From NCBI RefSeq assembly GCF_001507645.1, contig NZ_CP013909.1:1426001-1490000 (forward strand): DNA of 64,000 nt. The letters are read 5' to 3'. The position numbers were made by a program, and so were the translations under genes. The notes under the pieces were generated by a model, which saw only the letters and a list, made by a program, of their open reading frames with translations, was not told the DNA's origin and searched no databases. Shown piece after piece: positions 53,691 through 62,188 of the stretch. Each line of letters opens with the position of its first letter. Position 1 is the first letter of the stretch. The DNA comes from Hymenobacter sedentarius (lineage in GTDB: Bacteria; Bacteroidota; Bacteroidia; Cytophagales; Hymenobacteraceae).

Positions 53691-54779
53691 CTATTTGGGC
53701 TGCCGGGCCAGAAACGCCTGCACGCCTTGCCGGCCGCTGTCCATCAGCTGCTGCTTCTGGGCATTGGAAACCCGCTTGATTTTGGGGCTGAAACCCAGAA
53801 AATTGATGCTCACCGTACGCTTCCAATCGGCGGGCTGGATGGGGTTGAGGTTTTCGAGGGCCACCGTGTAGAGGGCGCCCATGTAGGTGTTAAAATCCTG
53901 GATGTCGTAGGGCGCGAGCTGCTGGCGGCCGGCCGCCGCGGTGTCGAGCGGAATCTGCTCGGCGCGGTCGAGGCGCAGGCCCAGGGTTTCGGGGTTGAAG
54001 ACGTTGCCGCGCGTATCGGGCTCGCCGGTGGCCCCAGCGGGCAGGTAGCGCGGCTTGTCAAACAAATCGATGGGGTAGTTAGCCAGCAAGCCGCCATCTA
54101 CCAGTACCTGCACGGGCTGGCCCGGTGCGGGAGTGCCCGTAATCACGTGGTTCTGGGCATCGAGCAGCACCGCCCGGAAATACAGCGGGATGCTCATGCT
54201 GATGCGCACGGCATCGGCCACCCGCATAGTGGGCGTGGTTTCGTAGCTGAACACCTGCACGCGCTGGGTGGTGAGGTTGGTGCCGGTGGTGTAGAGGTCG
54301 CGGAAGCGAGTGGGCTGTTGTTGGGCTAGGTGGTGCAGCTCGCCGAGGGTGAGGTTGGGCTGCTTGGTTTTGCGGGCCACCAGTTCACTGAGGTAGGTGG
54401 CGAATTCATCGCCGCGGTACCAGCCGTACTGCTTCACCAGCCGGTGGCTGCCTCCGAAAAAGATGAAGCGGCCGTCGTTGAGCCGCTGCACGGGCGTGGC
54501 GTTTACCACCTCAATAATTTCGCTGGCCGAATAGCCCACCGCCAGCAGCGCCGCTTGAATGGCCCCCGCCGAGGTGCCGCCCACCCGCTCGATGCCGCGC
54601 AGCAGGCCTTGGGTTTCGAGCTCCTGCAGCGCACCGCCGTAGGCAATGCCGCGGATGCCGCCGCCTTCCATCACCAGGTTGCGGTAGCGCGGGGCCGGGG
54701 CCTGGGCCCGCGCGGCGGCTCCGCTCAAGCACAGCAGCACGCCGAGGCCCAAGCGAAGCAAAGCATTCTGTGTAAACAT
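53691..54779 (-). CDS. Patatin-like phospholipase
   Basis: A 362-residue exported lipolytic enzyme. The start ATG 54779 (MFTQNALLRLGLGVLLCLSG) gives a signal peptide; earlier in-frame starts run into the promoter. The catalytic Ser-Asp dyad is clear: oxyanion motif MEGGGIRGIAYGGAL (GGGIRG, 39-44), nucleophile in GGTSAGAIQAALLAVG (serine 70), and VDGGLLANYPIDLF with the catalytic aspartate (DGG). It has a C-terminal part with TVSINFLGFSPKIKRVSN. Located in the periplasm or outer envelope, it may hydrolyse phospholipids. First of three same-strand genes (patatin, unknown, kbl). Confidence 0.9.
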   Translation of the reverse strand: MFTQNALLRLGLGVLLCLSGAAARAQAPAPRYRNLVMEGGGIRGIAYGGALQELETQGLLRGIERVGGTSAGAIQAALLAVGYSASEIIEVVNATPVQRLNDGRFIFFGGSHRLVKQYGWYRGDEFATYLSELVARKTKQPNLTLGELHHLAQQQPTRFRDLYTTGTNLTTQRVQVFSYETTPTMRVADAVRISMSIPLYFRAVLLDAQNHVITGTPAPGQPVQVLVDGGLLANYPIDLFDKPRYLPAGATGEPDTRGNVFNPETLGLRLDRAEQIPLDTAAAGRQQLAPYDIQDFNTYMGALYTVALENLNPIQPADWKRTVSINFLGFSPKIKRVSNAQKQQLMDSGRQGVQAFLARQPK

Positions 54780-54784
54780 GCCGC

Positions 54785-54792
54785 CAAAGATA
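54785..54792 (-). promoter_or_regulatory. TATCTTTG box just before the patatin start
   Basis: On the minus strand TATCTTTG occupies 54792-54785, so only 5 nt separate it from the ATG. Transcription would start at or next to the ATG, giving a leaderless or almost leaderless mRNA. No clear TTG is seen at the proper distance upstream. Confidence 0.5.
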
Positions 54793-54840
54793 CCGTAGAG
54801 CCGGACGCAGCCGATGGCGCGCGGGCCACGGCCGTCCCGG

Positions 54841-54848
54841 TATCTTTG
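54841..54848 (+). promoter_or_regulatory. TATCTTTG box upstream of tdh
   Basis: TATCTTTG at 54841-54848, in a GC-rich context, 44 bp before the tdh start. A TTG element is not seen at 19-21 bp upstream. Together with the box at 54785-54792 it forms a divergent promoter region. Confidence 0.55.
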
Positions 54849-54892
54849 CAGCCCAGAATCAATCCCACCGTCCCACCCCACCACTTCCTAGC

Positions 54893-55885
54893 ATGTCCTC
54901 CACTCCCGGCGACACCGAAACCACTGTTTTACCCGGCTCCGTGCTGGTAATTGGCGCCTGCGGCCAGCTCGGCCTGGAGCTGGTGGCCGCCCTGCGCCAG
55001 CGCTACGCCCCCAACCTCGTGGTAGCGGCCGACGTGCGGCCCCCGAAAAATCCCGACATGCTCGCCGGCGGCCCCTTCGAGCTGCTCGACGTACTCGACC
55101 GCTCGCGCCTCGACAAGCTCATCCGCCAGTACCGCCCCAAGCAGATTTATCACCTGGCCGCGCTGCTTTCGGCCACGGCAGAAAAGAATCCGCTGTTCGG
55201 CTGGCAGCTCAATATGGACGGCCTGCTCATCGTGCTCGAAGCCGCCGTGGCCCACGGCGTGGCCCAGGTGTACTGGCCCAGTTCCATTGCCGTATTTGGC
55301 CCCGACACGCCGCGCGAAAACACGCCGCAGGTCACCATCATGAACCCCAATACGGTGTACGGCATCAGTAAGCTGGCCGGCGAGCAGTGGTGCGAGTGGT
55401 ACCACCGCAAGCACGGCCTCGATGTACGCAGCCTGCGCTACCCCGGCCTCATCGGCTACAAGAGCCTGCCCGGCGGCGGCACCACCGACTACGCCGTCGA
55501 CATCTATCACAAGGCCATTGCCGGCGAGAACTACGAGTGCTTCCTCGAAGAAGACACCTACCTGCCGATGATGTACATGCCCGACGCGCTCAAGGCCACC
55601 TTGGATTTGATGCACGCCCCGGCCGACCAAATCAAGGTGCGCACCAGCTACAACCTAGGCGCCATGAGCTTCTCGCCGGCCGAAATCACGGCCAGCATAC
55701 AGAAGCACATCCCCGATTTCCAGGTAACCTACAAGCCCGACGGCCGCCAGCAAATCGCCAACTCCTGGCCCGCTAGCATCGACGATTCGAAGGCCCGTCA
55801 GGATTGGGGCTGGCAGCCGGAGTTCGACCTCGACAAGATGACCCAGGACATGCTGGTGCACTTAAAGGAACTGCAGCCGGCGTAG
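54893..55885 (+). CDS. tdh: L-threonine 3-dehydrogenase, short-chain type
   Basis: A 330-residue NAD-dependent dehydrogenase that oxidises threonine to 2-amino-3-ketobutyrate. It belongs to the short-chain (SDR) type known from Flavobacterium and Cupriavidus, not to the zinc-dependent type of E. coli. Signs are the VIGACGQLGLELV dinucleotide motif (about 19-31), LAALLSATAEKNPLFGW, YWPSSIAVFGPDTPRENTPQ, the catalytic YGISKLAGEQWCEWYH (YxxxK), SLRYPGLI, GGGTTDYAVDIY and the SWPASIDDSKARQDWGW end. The next step, Kbl, is encoded divergently at 51758-53005. The first 15 residues are an extra extension. Confidence 0.95.
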   Translation: MSSTPGDTETTVLPGSVLVIGACGQLGLELVAALRQRYAPNLVVAADVRPPKNPDMLAGGPFELLDVLDRSRLDKLIRQYRPKQIYHLAALLSATAEKNPLFGWQLNMDGLLIVLEAAVAHGVAQVYWPSSIAVFGPDTPRENTPQVTIMNPNTVYGISKLAGEQWCEWYHRKHGLDVRSLRYPGLIGYKSLPGGGTTDYAVDIYHKAIAGENYECFLEEDTYLPMMYMPDALKATLDLMHAPADQIKVRTSYNLGAMSFSPAEITASIQKHIPDFQVTYKPDGRQQIANSWPASIDDSKARQDWGWQPEFDLDKMTQDMLVHLKELQPA

Positions 55886-55907
55886 GGCTGGTTAGGATAC
55901 ATTCTGA

Positions 55908-56008
55908 ACGGTCATGCTGAGCGCAGCCGAAGCATCTCTACTGCAATAGTAAATAGATTACTTCCGCGGTAGAGATGCTTCGACTGCGCTCAGCATGACC
56001 GTTTTTTT
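55908..56008. repeat. Palindromic element A, copy 2
   Basis: Arms of 34 bp with one mismatch (left ACGGTCATGCTGAGCGCAGC..., right ending GCTCAGCATGACCGT) and a 27-nt loop, followed by eight T. Same family as 47105-47213 and 58385-58544. It stands between the convergent tdh and terC genes, where it can act as terminator. Confidence 0.85.
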
Positions 56009-56036
56009 TACCGGCTTTATGGGCTGTAGCTGCGCG

Positions 56037-56843
56037 TTAAGCAGCTTTGGCTTTTTCAGCTTCTTTGGCCTCGGCGGCGCGGTTGCCGCCGGGCCGCTGG
56101 GGCACGTTGAACAGCATCGACGTCGCCCACGGTACCAGGAACACGGCCACCGTAAGCACGGTGAGGGCCACATCGGCGGTTTCGCTTTCCAGCGCCTCGC
56201 TCAGCGGGTGGCCCGGCAGGAAGTGGGCCACCAGCGAAAGCATTAGCTTCAGCCCCAGAATGCCGATAACCACGAAAGCGGCGGTTTCCAGAAACGGGTA
56301 GCGGCCCATGAGCAGCACGAACGCCTGCGCCACCAGCCGCATGGCCAGAATGCCGATAAACACGCCCACCACTACCAGTATCAGGTTGTTGGTGAAGGCG
56401 ACCACGGCAAACACGTTGTCGATGGAAAAGGCCAAATCCATCAGCTCAATCAGGGCCACGGTCGCCCAGAACTTGCCGAACAAGCCCAGTGTGCGCTTGT
56501 AAATCCAGCTTTTTTCCTTGTCTACGGTTTCATCGTCGTGGGAAGGGCGGGCCTTGAAATGGTCGTACACCAGGTACAGCAGGTACAGGCCGCCGAGGGG
56601 TTTCAGAAACCAGAACTTGATGAGGAAGGAGGCAAACACGATGCAGACCCCCCGAAACACGTAGGCCCCGATGATGCCGTAGCGCAAGGCCTTCTGGCGC
56701 TGCTCGCGGGGCAGGTCGCCCACCATGGTGGCCAGCACCGCGGCATTATCCACCGACAGCAGGCTTTCGATGATGACCAGGTTGCCCACAATGGCCGCCG
56801 AGGCCATCGGGTTGTCAAGAATTTGCTGGATGTATTGGTTCAT
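56037..56843 (-). CDS. TerC family membrane protein
   Basis: A 268-residue integral membrane protein of the TerC/Alx family. ATG 56843 is taken as start rather than a TTG two codons upstream. About seven hydrophobic helices are present; the conserved acidic motifs are IIESLLSVDNAAVLATMV (about 22-39) and VALIELMDLAFSIDNVFAVVAF (about 126-147), which hold the membrane-embedded aspartate residues thought to move Mn2+ or other ions. A hydrophilic C-terminal tail is Ala/Lys/Glu-rich. Homologues are linked to metal export and tellurite resistance; the metal is not known here. Confidence 0.92.
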   Translation of the reverse strand: MNQYIQQILDNPMASAAIVGNLVIIESLLSVDNAAVLATMVGDLPREQRQKALRYGIIGAYVFRGVCIVFASFLIKFWFLKPLGGLYLLYLVYDHFKARPSHDDETVDKEKSWIYKRTLGLFGKFWATVALIELMDLAFSIDNVFAVVAFTNNLILVVVGVFIGILAMRLVAQAFVLLMGRYPFLETAAFVVIGILGLKLMLSLVAHFLPGHPLSEALESETADVALTVLTVAVFLVPWATSMLFNVPQRPGGNRAAEAKEAEKAKAA

Positions 56844-56944
56844 GGGCAACAGGTAGAGACGGGGGCCGGCTACCTCACAGAGGAGGTAAAGGCTTAAAAA
56901 GCCACCGACAAATATTGTTCAGGGGCGCAACTGAACTTGGCCGG

Positions 56945-58306
56945 CTACCAGGAGATGATGCCCAGCAGCAGCGAAGTTATCAGCATTACCAGAACCGTAC
57001 CGCAGGCCCATTTCAGCGTGAAGCGCTGGTGAGCCGCAAATTCGACGCCGGCCAGCCCCACCAGCAGGTAGGTGCTCGGCACCAACGGGCTGAGCAGGTG
57101 CACTGGCTGCCCCACCAGCGAGGCCTTGCCCATGGTAGCGGCCGGTATCCCGAATTGGGCGGCCGCTTTGGTAAAAAACGGCAGGATACCGAAGTAAAAC
57201 GCGTCGTTCGACATAAAGAACGTGAGCGGCGCACTCACCACCCCGGTCAGCACCGGGAAGTGCGGCCCCAGCTCAGCGGGCACCAGCTGGACAAACGTCT
57301 GGGCCATGGCATCGACCATGTGGGTGCCGCTGAGAATGCCCGTGAAAATGCCCGCCGCAAACACCATCGCCGCCACCGACAGCGCGTTGCTGGCGTGGGC
57401 CGCAAACCGCTGCCGCTGCTGGCTCAGGTTGGGGTAGTTGAGCACCGCGGCCAGCGCAAACGCCAGCATAAACAGCACCGGCAGCGGCAGCAGCTCGCGT
57501 ACCAGCGCCACCATCAGCCCAATGGTGAGCAGGGCATTTATCCACAGCAGGCGGGGCCGGCGCAGGGCTTTTTCCTCGGGCGAAAGCGTCAGGTCCAGGG
57601 CTTCGGCGGGCTCGCCCACTGGGGTGGGCAGGCCCGCCGCCAGGCCCAGCACAGCGGTTTTCTTTTTGGAATCGGAAGCGGCGGCCTGGTGCAGGCCCAG
57701 GCGCTTGCGCTCCTGCTGCCCGAAGCGCCAGGCCACGTAAAACACCCACACCAGCCCCGCGCCCATAGCCGGAATCAGGGGGTTGAAGAGCTGGGTGCTG
57801 TCGAGGTGCAGCGCGCTCATGGCGCGGGCCGTGGGGCCGCCCCAGGGCAGGATGTTCATCACGCCGCCCACCAGCATGTTCATGCATGTTAGTATCAGCG
57901 GGTTGATGCCCAGGCGCCGGTATAGCGGCAGCATGGCCGTGACCACGATGATGTAGGTAGTGGCACCGTCGCCGTCCAGCGATACTAGCAGAGCCAGCAA
58001 GGCCGTGCCCACAATGATTTTGAGCGGGTCGCCGTGGGCCACGCGCTGAATGCGGTTGATTACCGGGTCGAACAGCCCCGCGTCCGTCATCAGCCCAAAG
58101 TACAGGATGGCAAACACCAGCATGATGCCGGTAGGGGCAATGTTCTTGATGCCGTCGAGCATCATCGGCCCCATCGTGGCGCCGAAGCCGGTGGCCACCG
58201 CAAACGCCACCGGCACCAGCAGGAGCGCCGTGATGGCCGAAAGACGGTTCGTCATAATCAGCACCATGAAGGTGAGAATCATGGCAAAGCCAGCAAGTGC
58301 GAGCAT
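56945..58306 (-). CDS. Citrate transporter, CitMHS family
   Basis: A 453-residue transporter with about 11-12 hydrophobic helices. It matches the CitMHS family that imports citrate complexed with a divalent metal, coupled to protons: FGATMGPMMLDGIKNIAPTG, FAILYFGLMTDAGLFDPVI, LLVSLDGDGATTYIIVVTAMLPLYRRLG, MNMLVGGVMNILPWGGPTARAMSAL, GTHMVDAMAQTF and SNDAFYFGILPFF are diagnostic. A hydrophilic loop lies in the middle (about 205-245). It is separated by about 101 bp from the terC gene and followed on the upstream side by a palindromic element. Substrate metal unknown. Confidence 0.93.
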   Translation of the reverse strand: MLALAGFAMILTFMVLIMTNRLSAITALLLVPVAFAVATGFGATMGPMMLDGIKNIAPTGIMLVFAILYFGLMTDAGLFDPVINRIQRVAHGDPLKIIVGTALLALLVSLDGDGATTYIIVVTAMLPLYRRLGINPLILTCMNMLVGGVMNILPWGGPTARAMSALHLDSTQLFNPLIPAMGAGLVWVFYVAWRFGQQERKRLGLHQAAASDSKKKTAVLGLAAGLPTPVGEPAEALDLTLSPEEKALRRPRLLWINALLTIGLMVALVRELLPLPVLFMLAFALAAVLNYPNLSQQRQRFAAHASNALSVAAMVFAAGIFTGILSGTHMVDAMAQTFVQLVPAELGPHFPVLTGVVSAPLTFFMSNDAFYFGILPFFTKAAAQFGIPAATMGKASLVGQPVHLLSPLVPSTYLLVGLAGVEFAAHQRFTLKWACGTVLVMLITSLLLGIISW

Positions 58307-58384
58307 GACGTGGGTGGGATTTGGGTGTGGGAGGGTAGAAAGGGTGCCGCTAAGGCGTTGTTAAGCCAAAAATGACTCTATGCC

Positions 58385-58544
58385 AAAAAGAACGTCATGC
58401 TGAGCTTGTCGAAGCATCTCTACCGCTTCTTTGCGGGGATGCTCACCAACCAGACCACTGCGAGTTATTTGCCTCATTCGTTGCAGCGAATGATTTACTC
58501 TCGTGGTAGAGATGCTTCGACAAGCTCAGCATGACGTTCTTTTT
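58385..58544. repeat. Palindromic element A, copy 3 (perfect arms)
   Basis: Perfect 40-bp inverted arms (58385-58424 and 58505-58544), left starting AAAAAGAACGTCATGCTGAG and right ending AGCATGACGTTCTTTTT, with an 80-nt loop. It has the same GTCATGCTGAGC / GATGCTTCGA core as the copies at 47105 and 55908. It is located between the TonB receptor gene and the citrate transporter start and may end the receptor transcript. Confidence 0.9.
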
Positions 58545-58581
58545 TCATCGGCTAGTGTTCAGCCGTTAGCTCAAGCAGCTA

Positions 58582-61293
58582 CTAGAAGCTTAAGCGCAGG
58601 GACGTGAAGTAATACGCGCCCATGAAGCCGAACTGCGAGGTGAAGCGCGTGTAGGGCGTTTGGCCCGAGGCCGTGAGCTGGGGGAACGCAATCTGGTCGG
58701 GGTACACGTTGAACAGGTTGTTGGCGCCGAGCGTGAGGCCGATGCGCGGCGTGAAGCCGTAGGTAACCGAAGCGTCGGTGATGATTTTGGCGGAGAACGT
58801 CTGGTCCAACTCGGGCGTGGTCTGGATGGCGGTTACTTCGCCGAAGCGGGTGGCGCGCACGAGGCCTTCAATTTTCTTGTAGCGGTAGTTGGCCGAGCCG
58901 ATGAACTTAGAGCGCGGCTGGGCCTTCTCAATCAGCCCAATCATCACGCGGTCCACCAGCGGGGTGCCCAGGCTGGAGAGCTTGGCGGGGCTGCGTACTT
59001 CGCCCTGTACCTTGGTTTCGTTCAGGGCCATGGCCAGGTTCAGGCCCGCTTCCTGGTCGCGGTCCATGCGCTTGCGGTAGCTGGCCACCACGTCGAGGCC
59101 GCGGGTGCGGGTATCCAGGGCGTTGGAGAAGAACTGTACCTGGGCAAAGCCGGAGCCGGCAAACGTGGGCGCCAGGGCCGGCTTGGTGGCGTCGAGCTGG
59201 CCCGAAATCACCACCCGGTCGGTGATGTCAATCTGGTAGGCGTCGGCCGTGAACACGAGGTCGGGCGTGACCTGGGCTGTCAGGCCGAGGTTGTAGTCGA
59301 GCGTGGTTTCGGCCTTGAGCTTGCCTACGCCCAGCTGCTGCACGTAGGGGTTGTCGTTGCGCAGGTGGGCGATGGGGTAGGAGTCAAACACGCCGTTGAG
59401 AGTCAGCCACTGAGCGTCGGCGTAGTTAGAGTAGTAGAGCTGGTGCATCGACGGGGCTCGGAAGCCGCGGTTGATGGAGCCACGCACCGAAAACAGCTCC
59501 GTGAACTTGTAGCGGGTCGAGACCTTGCCGCTCACGTTGGCCCCGAAATCGGAGTAGTTTTCGAAGCGGCCGGCCACGCCCACCAGGAATTTGTCGCTAA
59601 TGTCGCTGAGCACGTCCACGTACACGCCCACGTTGTTGCGGGTGCGCTTCACGGCGTTGGCCGCCCCGATGCCTTCGCGGCCGCTGCTGCCCACGTCGGC
59701 CACGCCGGGGTTCACCGTGCCCTTTTTCCAGGAAGCTTCGTCGCCGGCCAGCAGCTGGTACTGCTCCACGCGGAACTCGCTGCCGTAAGCCAAGCTCAGC
59801 GATTTCAGGCCGCTTACCTCAAAGGATTTCGACACGTTCACATCGGCCAGGACCTGGCCGAATTTGTTGGTACCGGTGTAGAAACTGGTGGGCGAATTGC
59901 TGCCGTACGAGGGGTTTACCGTGTGGTTGGCGTAGGTCTTGATGACGTTCTGGCCGAAGCCGGCGCTCAAATCCACGTTCCAGCCGCCCGCCGTTTTGCT
60001 GCGCACGCCCACCGTAGAGGCCACGTCCTGCACCGTGGCCGGAAACACGGGGTTGTAGCCGTTCGGGAACAGCGAGAGCACTGCGCGCGCCTTGTTGCTG
60101 GGGTTGCGGAAGAAGCCGTAGGCCGTCATGTCCTTGTAGGAATACCCGCCGAAGGAATACAGGCGCCATTTTTCGCCCAGGGCCACCTCGCCGTTGTAGA
60201 AAAACTGGCCCATGGTGTTTTTGGCCGTGCCGTAGGTGGTCACGTCGCGGTTGAAGCCTTTCACGGCCACCAGCGAGTCGTCTTTGCGCTGGTTAGAGTT
60301 GTACACGCGGCCGGTGTAGTTGCCCGAGCGGTCGGTGGGGTCGTTGTGGTGGCCTTGGGCCGTGAGGTTCAGGAAGCCGTCGCGCTTGCCCACGGGCAGG
60401 CCGAAGTTGATGCCTGTATCATAAGTAGCGCCGTCGCCCTTCTGGGTGATGCCGTAGTTGCCGGTGACCACGCCGCCGCGCGGGTTTTTCTTGAGCACAA
60501 TGTTTACGATGCCCGCAATGGCGTCGGAGCCGTACTGGGCGGCTGCGCCGTCGCGCAGAATCTCCACCCGCTCGATGGCGGCCGTGGGAATGGCGTTCAG
60601 GTCGGTGCCCACCGAGCCGCGGCCCACCACGTTGTTCACGTTCAGGGCCGAGGACTGGTGGCGGCGCTTGCCGTTTACGAGCACCAGCGTCTGGTCGGGG
60701 CCGAGGCCGCGCAGGGTGGCCGGGTCCACGTAGCTCGTCACGTTGCTGATGGCGTGCTTAGTAGAGTTAAAGGAAGGGGCCGTGAAGTGAATCATCTGGC
60801 CCAGTTCGGTCTGGCCGGTTTTGGTGATTTCCTTGGCCGTGAGCACGTCCACGGGCACGGGCAGGTCCACGTTGGTGCGGGCTTCGGAAGCCCGGTTGCC
60901 CACTACTATCACGTCGGCGATGGTGTGGGTGGTGGTTTTCATGGGTACGTTGAGCGTGGTAGCGCCGGCGGGCACCTCGATTTCGCGCAGTTCGTAGCCT
61001 ACGTAGGATACCACCAGCACGTCACCGTCTTCCACGTCGAGCGTGAAGGCGCCGTTGGCATCGGTGGTGGTGCCGCGGTTGGTGCCTTTCACGGCCACCG
61101 AGGCGAAGGCCAGCGGCGATTGGTCGGTGCCGTCGAGGATGCGGCCGGTGAGGGGGCGGCGGGCGGCGGGGTGCTCCAGCGCCGTGGCGCTCATGGCTGC
61201 CGTAGCCGCGGGCGCCGGCCCAACGACCAGTTGCGCGGCCAGCAGCAGCCCGGCGCCTTTGGTCCAGTTCAGGTAAGGTAGGCGTGCGTTCAT
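58582..61293 (-). CDS. TonB-dependent receptor
   Basis: A 903-residue outer-membrane active transporter. The signal peptide covers about 1-33. A carboxypeptidase-regulatory-like domain (about 48-130, LTGRILDGTDQSPLAFASVAVKGTNRGTTTDANGAF) precedes the plug domain (about 140-260, with VDVLTAKEITKTGQTELGQMI and VLVNGKRRHQSSALNVNNVVGRGSVGTDLNAIPTAAIERVEILRDGAAAQYGSDAIAGIVNIVLKK), and the beta-barrel reaches to the terminal F (SLRLSF). The long plug/barrel signature is complete. There is no SusD partner, so it is not of the glycan type; iron or metal chelates are more likely. It is divergent from the two-component genes. Confidence 0.95.
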   Translation of the reverse strand: MNARLPYLNWTKGAGLLLAAQLVVGPAPAATAAMSATALEHPAARRPLTGRILDGTDQSPLAFASVAVKGTNRGTTTDANGAFTLDVEDGDVLVVSYVGYELREIEVPAGATTLNVPMKTTTHTIADVIVVGNRASEARTNVDLPVPVDVLTAKEITKTGQTELGQMIHFTAPSFNSTKHAISNVTSYVDPATLRGLGPDQTLVLVNGKRRHQSSALNVNNVVGRGSVGTDLNAIPTAAIERVEILRDGAAAQYGSDAIAGIVNIVLKKNPRGGVVTGNYGITQKGDGATYDTGINFGLPVGKRDGFLNLTAQGHHNDPTDRSGNYTGRVYNSNQRKDDSLVAVKGFNRDVTTYGTAKNTMGQFFYNGEVALGEKWRLYSFGGYSYKDMTAYGFFRNPSNKARAVLSLFPNGYNPVFPATVQDVASTVGVRSKTAGGWNVDLSAGFGQNVIKTYANHTVNPSYGSNSPTSFYTGTNKFGQVLADVNVSKSFEVSGLKSLSLAYGSEFRVEQYQLLAGDEASWKKGTVNPGVADVGSSGREGIGAANAVKRTRNNVGVYVDVLSDISDKFLVGVAGRFENYSDFGANVSGKVSTRYKFTELFSVRGSINRGFRAPSMHQLYYSNYADAQWLTLNGVFDSYPIAHLRNDNPYVQQLGVGKLKAETTLDYNLGLTAQVTPDLVFTADAYQIDITDRVVISGQLDATKPALAPTFAGSGFAQVQFFSNALDTRTRGLDVVASYRKRMDRDQEAGLNLAMALNETKVQGEVRSPAKLSSLGTPLVDRVMIGLIEKAQPRSKFIGSANYRYKKIEGLVRATRFGEVTAIQTTPELDQTFSAKIITDASVTYGFTPRIGLTLGANNLFNVYPDQIAFPQLTASGQTPYTRFTSQFGFMGAYYFTSLRLSF

Positions 61294-61350
61294 GGAAGTA
61301 GTGGTGAGGTGGGAATGATTGTGAGAATTGGATGGCGAAGGTGCCCGTCG

Positions 61351-61371
61351 ATTTAGAATACATTTAGAATA
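61351..61371. promoter_or_regulatory. Tandem direct repeat, candidate response-regulator operator
   Basis: ATTTAGAATA occurs at 61351-61360 and again at 61362-61371, so the two copies are 11 bp apart, one helical turn. This spacing is typical of OmpR/PhoB-type dimers on DNA. It lies in the 196-bp region between the divergent TonB receptor gene and the OmpR-type regulator gene. An AT-rich island in GC-rich surroundings. Confidence 0.6.
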
Positions 61372-61489
61372 ATGCCCGCTTTGCTCAAAAAATCGTTTGC
61401 GGAAAAATTGAGCTGCGGAGAGCCGCGGCCCGCCCCGGGCAAATGCTGCTACCTTGCCGGTCCTTATTTAACTCCCTTCCCACTCCGGC

Positions 61490-62176
61490 ATGAAACTGCT
61501 TCTCGTCGAAGACGAACCCGAGCTGCTGGCCAGCGTGGTGAGCTACCTGCAGGCGCAGCACTACGTGTGCGAAGTGGCCACCACCTACGACCAAGCCCAG
61601 GAGAAAATGCTGCTGCACGACTACGAGTGCATCGTGCTCGACCTAACCCTGCCCGGCGGCGACGGCCTCGATTTGCTGCGCGAGCTGCAGCGCCACCAGA
61701 AGGCGGCCGGCGTCATTATCACCAGCGCCCGCGCCGCCGTGGATGACCGCATCACCGGCCTGGAGCTGGGCGCCGACGACTACCTGCCCAAGCCCTTCTA
61801 CCTGCCCGAGCTCAGCGCCCGCATTGCTGCGCTGGTACGCCGCCGCCACTACCAGGGCACCAACCTGCTGCAGGTGGGCCTATTGAGCGTGGACGTATCG
61901 GCCCGCCGCGCCAGCGTAGCCGCCCAGCCCCTCACCCTCACCCGCACGGAATTCGATTTGCTGCTGTTGCTGCTGGCCAACCAGGGCCGCGTTATCACCA
62001 AAGGCGCCATCGCCGAGCACCTCTCCGGCGACGTGGCCGAGCAGTTCGATACGTACGAAAAAGTCTACGCCCACGTCAAAAACCTCAAGCGCAAGCTGAC
62101 CGAGGCGGGCGCGCCGAATTATATTCGAATGGTGTACGGGTTGGGCTACCGCTTCGACCCCAACCCAGCTACCTAG
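61490..62176 (+). CDS. Response regulator, OmpR family
   Basis: A 228-residue two-component regulator. The receiver domain (1-118) has the acidic pocket VEDEPELL (E7, D8), phospho-acceptor Asp51 (CIVLDLTLPGGDG), the serine in IITSARAAVDD and the lysine in YLPKPF. The winged-helix DNA-binding domain (about 130-225) includes PLTLTRTEFDLLLLLLANQGRVITKGAIAEHL and the recognition helix region FDTYEKVYAHVKNLKRKL, ending in IRMVYGLGYRF. The partner histidine kinase is encoded 237 bp downstream, with a repeat element in between. Probably controls the divergent TonB receptor. Confidence 0.95.
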   Translation: MKLLLVEDEPELLASVVSYLQAQHYVCEVATTYDQAQEKMLLHDYECIVLDLTLPGGDGLDLLRELQRHQKAAGVIITSARAAVDDRITGLELGADDYLPKPFYLPELSARIAALVRRRHYQGTNLLQVGLLSVDVSARRASVAAQPLTLTRTEFDLLLLLLANQGRVITKGAIAEHLSGDVAEQFDTYEKVYAHVKNLKRKLTEAGAPNYIRMVYGLGYRFDPNPAT

Positions 62177-62188
62177 CCGACCCTCACA

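Noticed and set aside
58660..61281. Long open frame of 873 codons on the plus strand
   Set aside because: It is fully antisense to the TonB-dependent receptor gene, has a Val/Gly/His-rich composition typical of reversed GC-rich codons and no recognisable domain.
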